Part shown: positions 60,301-64,000 of the stretch, in pieces
Position numbering within the stretch: the stretch's first letter is position 1
Layout: each line of letters opens with the position of its first letter
Origin: Amphiduros pacificus
Lineage: Eukaryota > Annelida > Polychaeta > Phyllodocida > Hesionidae
NCBI GenBank assembly: GCA_949316495.1
Contig: OX439008.1
Location: 13,783,532-13,847,531, forward strand
Reading direction: 5' to 3'
DNA: 64,000 nucleotides
Translations under genes and position numbers: made by a program
The notes under the pieces: model-generated
What the model was told of the DNA's origin: nothing
Databases searched by the model: none
What the model saw: only the letters and a program-made list of their open reading frames with translations

Positions 60301-62635
60301 GTTAGAGGCCCACAGCAGGAGTATAAGAGACCCTGTGTGTGGGTGTGATGCAATGTTAGAGGCCCACAGCAGGAGTATAAGAGGCCCTGTATGTGGGTGT
60401 GACGCAATGTTAGAGGCCACAGCAGGAGTATAAGAGGCCCTGTGTGTGAGTGTGACGCAATGTTAGAGGCCACAGCAGGAGTATAAGAGGCCCTGTGTGT
60501 GAATGTGACGCAATGTTAGAGGCCCACAGCAGGAGTATAAGAGGCCCTGTATGTGGGTGTGACACAATGTTAGAGGCCTCAGCAGGAGTATAAGAGACCC
60601 TGTGTGTGAGTGTGACGCAATGTTAGAGGCCACAGCAGGAGTATAAGAGACCCTGTGTGTGGGTGTGACGCAATGTTAGAGGCCCACAGCAGGAGTATAA
60701 GAGGCCCTGTGTGTGAGTGTGACGCAATGTTAGAGGCCACAGCAGGAGTATAAGAGACCCTGTGTGTGGGTGTGACGCAATGTTAGAGGCCACAGCAGGA
60801 GTATAAGAGACCCTGTGTGTGGGTGTGACGCAATGTTAGAGGCCACAGCAGGAGTATAAGAGACCCTGTGTGTGGGTGTGATGCAATGTTAGAGGCCACA
60901 GCAGGAGTATAAGAGGCCCTGTGTGTGGGTGTGATGCAATGTTAGAGGCCACAGCAGGAGTATAAGAGACCCTGTGTGTGGGTGTGACGCAATGTTAGAG
61001 GCCCACAGCAGGAGTATAAGAGACCCCGTGTGTGGGTGTGATGCAATGTTAGAGGCCACAGCAGGAGTATAAGAGACCCTGTGTGTGGGTGTGACGCAAT
61101 GTTAGAGGCCACAGCAGGAGTATAAGAGACCCTGTGTGTGGGTGTGACGCAATGTTAGAGGCCACAGCAGGAGTATAAGAGATCCTGTGTGTGGGTGTGA
61201 CGCAATGTCAGAGGCCACAGCAGGAGTATAAGAGACCCCGTGTGTGGGTGTGATGCAATGTTAGAGGCCACAGCAGGAGTGTAAGAGACCCTGTGTGTGG
61301 GTGTGACGCAATGTTAGAGGCCCACAGCAGGAGTATAAGAGGCCCTGTTTGTGGGTGTGACGCAATGTTAGAGGCCACAGCAGGAGTATAAGAGGCCCTG
61401 TGTGTGGGTGTGACGCAATGTTAGAGGCCACAGCAGGAGTATAAGAGGCCCTGTGTGTGGGTGTGACGCAATGTTAGAGGCCACAGCAGGAGTATAAGAG
61501 ACCCTGTGTGTGGGTGTGACACAATGTTAGAGGCCACAGCAGGAGTATAAGAGACCCTGTGTGTGGGTGTGACGCAATGTTAGAGGCCCACAGCAGGAGT
61601 ATAAGAGGCCCTGTGTGTGGGTGTGACGCAATGTTAGAGGCCACAGCAGGAGTATAAGAGGCCCCGTGTGTGGGTGTGATGCAATGTTAGAGGCCACAGC
61701 AGGAGTGTAAGAGACCCTGTGTGTGGGTGTGACGCAATGTCAGAGGCCACAGCAGGAGTATAAGAGGCCCCGTGTGTGGGTGTGATGCAATGTTAGAGGC
61801 CACAGCAGGAGTGTAAGAGACCCTGTGTGTGGGTGTGACGCAATGTTAGAGGCCACAGCAGGAGTATAAGAGATCCTGTGTGTGGGTGTGACGCAATGTT
61901 AGAGGCCACAGCAGGAGTGTAAGAGATCCTGTGTGTGGGTGTGACGCAATGTTAGAGGCCACAGCAGGAGTGTAAGAGGCCCTGTGTGTGGGTGTGACGC
62001 AATGTTAGAGGCCCACAGCAGGAGTGTAAGAGATCCTGTGTGTGGGTGTGACGCAATGTTAGAGGCCACAGCAGGAGTATAAGAGATCCTGTGTGTGGGT
62101 GTGACGCAATGTTAGAGGCCACAGCAGGAGTATAAGAGATCCTGTGTGTGGGTGTGACGCAATGTTAGAGGCCACAGCAGGAGTGTAAGAGACCCTGTGT
62201 GTGGGTGTGACGCAATGTTAGAGGCCACAGCAGGAGTATAAGAGATCCTGTGTGTGGGTGTGACGCAATGTTAGAGGCCACAGCAGGAGTATAAGAGGCC
62301 CTGTGTGTGGGTGTGACGCAATGTTAGAGGCCACAGCAGGAGTATAAGAGATCCTGTGTGTGGGTGTGATGCAATGTTAGAGGCCACAGCAGGAGTATAA
62401 GAGGCCCTGTGTGTAGGTGTGATGCAATGTTAGAGGCCACAGCAGGAGTTTACGAGACCCTGCGTGTGGGTGTGACGCAATGTTAGAGGCCACAGCAGGA
62501 GTTTACGAGACCCTGTGTGTGGGTGTGATGCAATGTTAGAGGCCACAGCAGGAGTATAAGAGGCCCTGTGTGTGGGTGTGATGCAATGTTAGAGGCCACA
62601 GCAGGAGTATAAGAGTTCCTGTGTGTGGGTGTGAT

Positions 62636-64000
62636 GCAATGTTAGAGGCCACAGCAGGAGTATAAGAGGCCCTGTGTGTGGGTGTGATGCAATGTTAGAG
62701 GCCACAGCAGGAGTATAAGAGGCCCTGTGTGTGGGTGTGATGCAATGTTAGAGGCCACAGCAGGAGTATAAGAGGCCCTGTGTGTGGGTGTGACGCAATG
62801 TTAGAGGCCCACAGCAGGAGTGTAAGAGGCCCTGTGTGTGGGTGTGACGCAATGTTAGAGGCCACAGCAGGAGTGTAAGAGACCCTGTGTGTGGGTGTGA
62901 TGCAATGTTCGAGGCCACAGCAGGAGTATAAGAGACCCTGTGTGTGGGTGTGACGCAATGTTAGAGGCCACAGCAGGAGTATAAGAGGCCCTGTGTGTGG
63001 GTGTGACGCAATGTTAGAGGCCACAGCAGGAGTATAAGAGGCCCTGTGTGTGGGTGTGATGCAATGTTAGAGGCCACAGCAGGAGTATAAGAGGCCCTGT
63101 GTGTGGGTGTGATGCAATGTTAGAGGCCACAGCAGGAGTATAAGAGGCCCTGTGTGTGGGTGTGACGCAATGTTAGAGGCCCACAGCAGGAGTGTAAGAG
63201 TTCCTGTGTGTGAGTGTGATGCAATGTTAGAGGCCACAGCAGGAGTATAAGAGGCCCTGTGTGTGGGTGTGACGCAATGTTAGAGGCCCACAGCAGGAGT
63301 GTAAGAGTTCCTGTGTGTGAGTGTGATGCAATGTTAGAGGCCCACAGCATGAGTATAAGAGGCCCTGTGTGTGGGTGTGACGCAATGTTAGAGGCCCACA
63401 GCATGAGTATAAGAGGCCCTGTGTGTGGGTGTGACGCAATGATAGAGGCCACAGCAGGAGTATAAGAGGCCCTGTGTGTGGGTGTGATGCAATGTTAGAG
63501 GCCACAGCAGGAGTGTAAGAGGCCCTGTGTGTGGGTGTGATGCAATGTTAGAGGCCACAGCAGGAGTGTAAGAGACCCTGTGTGTGGGTGTGACGCAATG
63601 TTAGAGGCCACAGCAGGAGTGTAAGAGACCCTGTGTGTGGGTGTGACACAATGTTAGAGGCCACAGCAGGAGTATAAGAGGCCCTGTGTGTGGGTGTGAT
63701 GCAATGTTAGAGGCCACAGCAGGAGTATAAGAGGCCCTGTGTGTGGGTGTGACGCAATGATAGAGGCCACAGCAGGAGTGTAAGAGACCCTGTGTGTGGG
63801 TGTGACGCAATGTTAGAGGCCAGAGCAGGAGTATAAGAGGCCCTGTGTGTGGGTGTGACGCAATGTTAGAGGCCTCAGCAGGAGTATAAGAGGCCCCGTG
63901 TGTGGGTGTGACGCAATGTTAGAGGCCCACAGCATGAGTATAAGAGGCCCTGTGTGTGGGTGTGACGCAATGTTAGAGGCCCACAGCATGAGTATAAGAG
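62636..64000. repeat. Satellite block, right copy of a long duplication (cut by window end)
   Basis: This is the partner of 55999-57363. It runs to the last base of the window, so its true length is unknown and at least 1365 bp. It shares the same order of rare monomer variants. Confidence 0.85.

Larger units (their letters stand above)
55104..64000. repeat. Satellite array, 53-bp monomer, about 167 copies, continues past window
   Basis: The monomer contains CACAGCAGGAGTATAAGAG, GCCCTGTGTGTGGGTGTGAC and GCAATGTTAGAGG. Period 53 is dominant, with a 54-bp form that has one extra C (GGCCCACAG). Main variable sites are GTATAAG/GTGTAAG, GAGGCCC/GAGACCC/GAGATCC/GAGTTCC, GACGC/GATGC/GACAC, TGTTAG/TGATAG/TGTTCG, and GCAGG/GCATG. 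One monomer near 57680 lacks 8 bp. Long minus-strand frames (up to 215 codons at 57967-58614) come from lack of stops and change phase at each unit; they are not genes. The array is unfinished at 64000. Confidence 0.99.

Noticed and set aside
55104-64000. Long minus-strand open frames rich in MASNIASHPHTG inside the satellite
   Set aside because: They result from a 53-bp unit lacking stops in several frames; each unit shifts phase and the 54-bp units break frames at random. No start context or flanking exon exists.
55104-64000. Telomere-like sequence because of the TGTGTGTGGGTGTG stretch
   Set aside because: There are no TTAGGG repeats, and the monomer is a 53-bp complex unit; GT-richness alone resembles yeast telomeres only superficially.
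55104-64000. CRISPR-like array because of regular repeats
   Set aside because: There are no unique spacers; the whole period is repeated, and the sequence is clearly eukaryotic.

Overview
The window looks like animal nuclear DNA, AT-rich and poor in CpG, without a recognisable gene. I found no open reading frame matching a known protein family, no rRNA or tRNA, and no reverse transcriptase, integrase, transposase or capsid-like protein. The longest open frames all lie inside tandem repeats, where they follow from the repeat period. Several short interspersed elements combine a small hairpin, a (TCTG/TCCG)n tract and TGACCTTGACC-like words. I remember this style from bivalve and other lophotrochozoan genomes, so a mollusc is my best guess. 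That is inference, not a database match. The window could be a gene desert or one very large intron.

The dominant feature is tandem repetition. About twenty independent arrays with unrelated units of 12 to 65 bp cover roughly 14% of bases 1-55103. A single 53-bp satellite fills 55104-64000 and runs off the end, so about a quarter of the window is repeat. Main arrays from left to right: 23 bp (1758-2012), 23 bp (6914-7960), 22 bp (14540-14767), two 15-bp arrays (19872-20018 and 20149-20550), 26 bp degenerate (21583-21672), 22 bp (25160-25875), a core plus (CA)n (26191-26655), 12 bp (28561-28630), 22 bp (29142-29551), 38 bp (33963-35630), 23/18 bp (41334-41682), 30 bp then 65 bp (43721-44195), 20 bp (44472-44968), 16 bp AT (45566-45640), 29 bp (45911-46055), 63 bp (48219-48605), 29 bp (48919-49239), 53 bp (55104 to end). 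Several show higher-order periods: 184 bp, 190 bp, about 64 bp and 106 bp.

The 53-bp satellite is the most interesting part. Bases 55999-57363 recur at 62636-64000, offset 6637 bp, sharing many rare variants. The one regular CpG of the monomer appears as CG, TG or CA, the expected products of methyl-CpG decay on either strand. A lone monomer-like fragment sits about 7 kb outside the array at 47929-47962.

Between arrays lies mostly featureless AT-rich sequence, broken by GC-richer unique blocks (15900-16400, 17310-17480, 19290-19640, 20830-21240, 31850-32330, 37600-38120, 51430-51650, 53180-53600). Some hold dense regulatory-type words: CTCF-like sites, a combined DR1/DR5 nuclear-receptor site, and a CRE/CCAAT/E-box cluster at 9591-9686. 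Two MITE-like elements with terminal inverted repeats (13624-13814 and 43392-43493) and two short GC-rich inserts flanked by 15-17 bp direct repeats (8387-8449 and 47302-47397) complete the picture.
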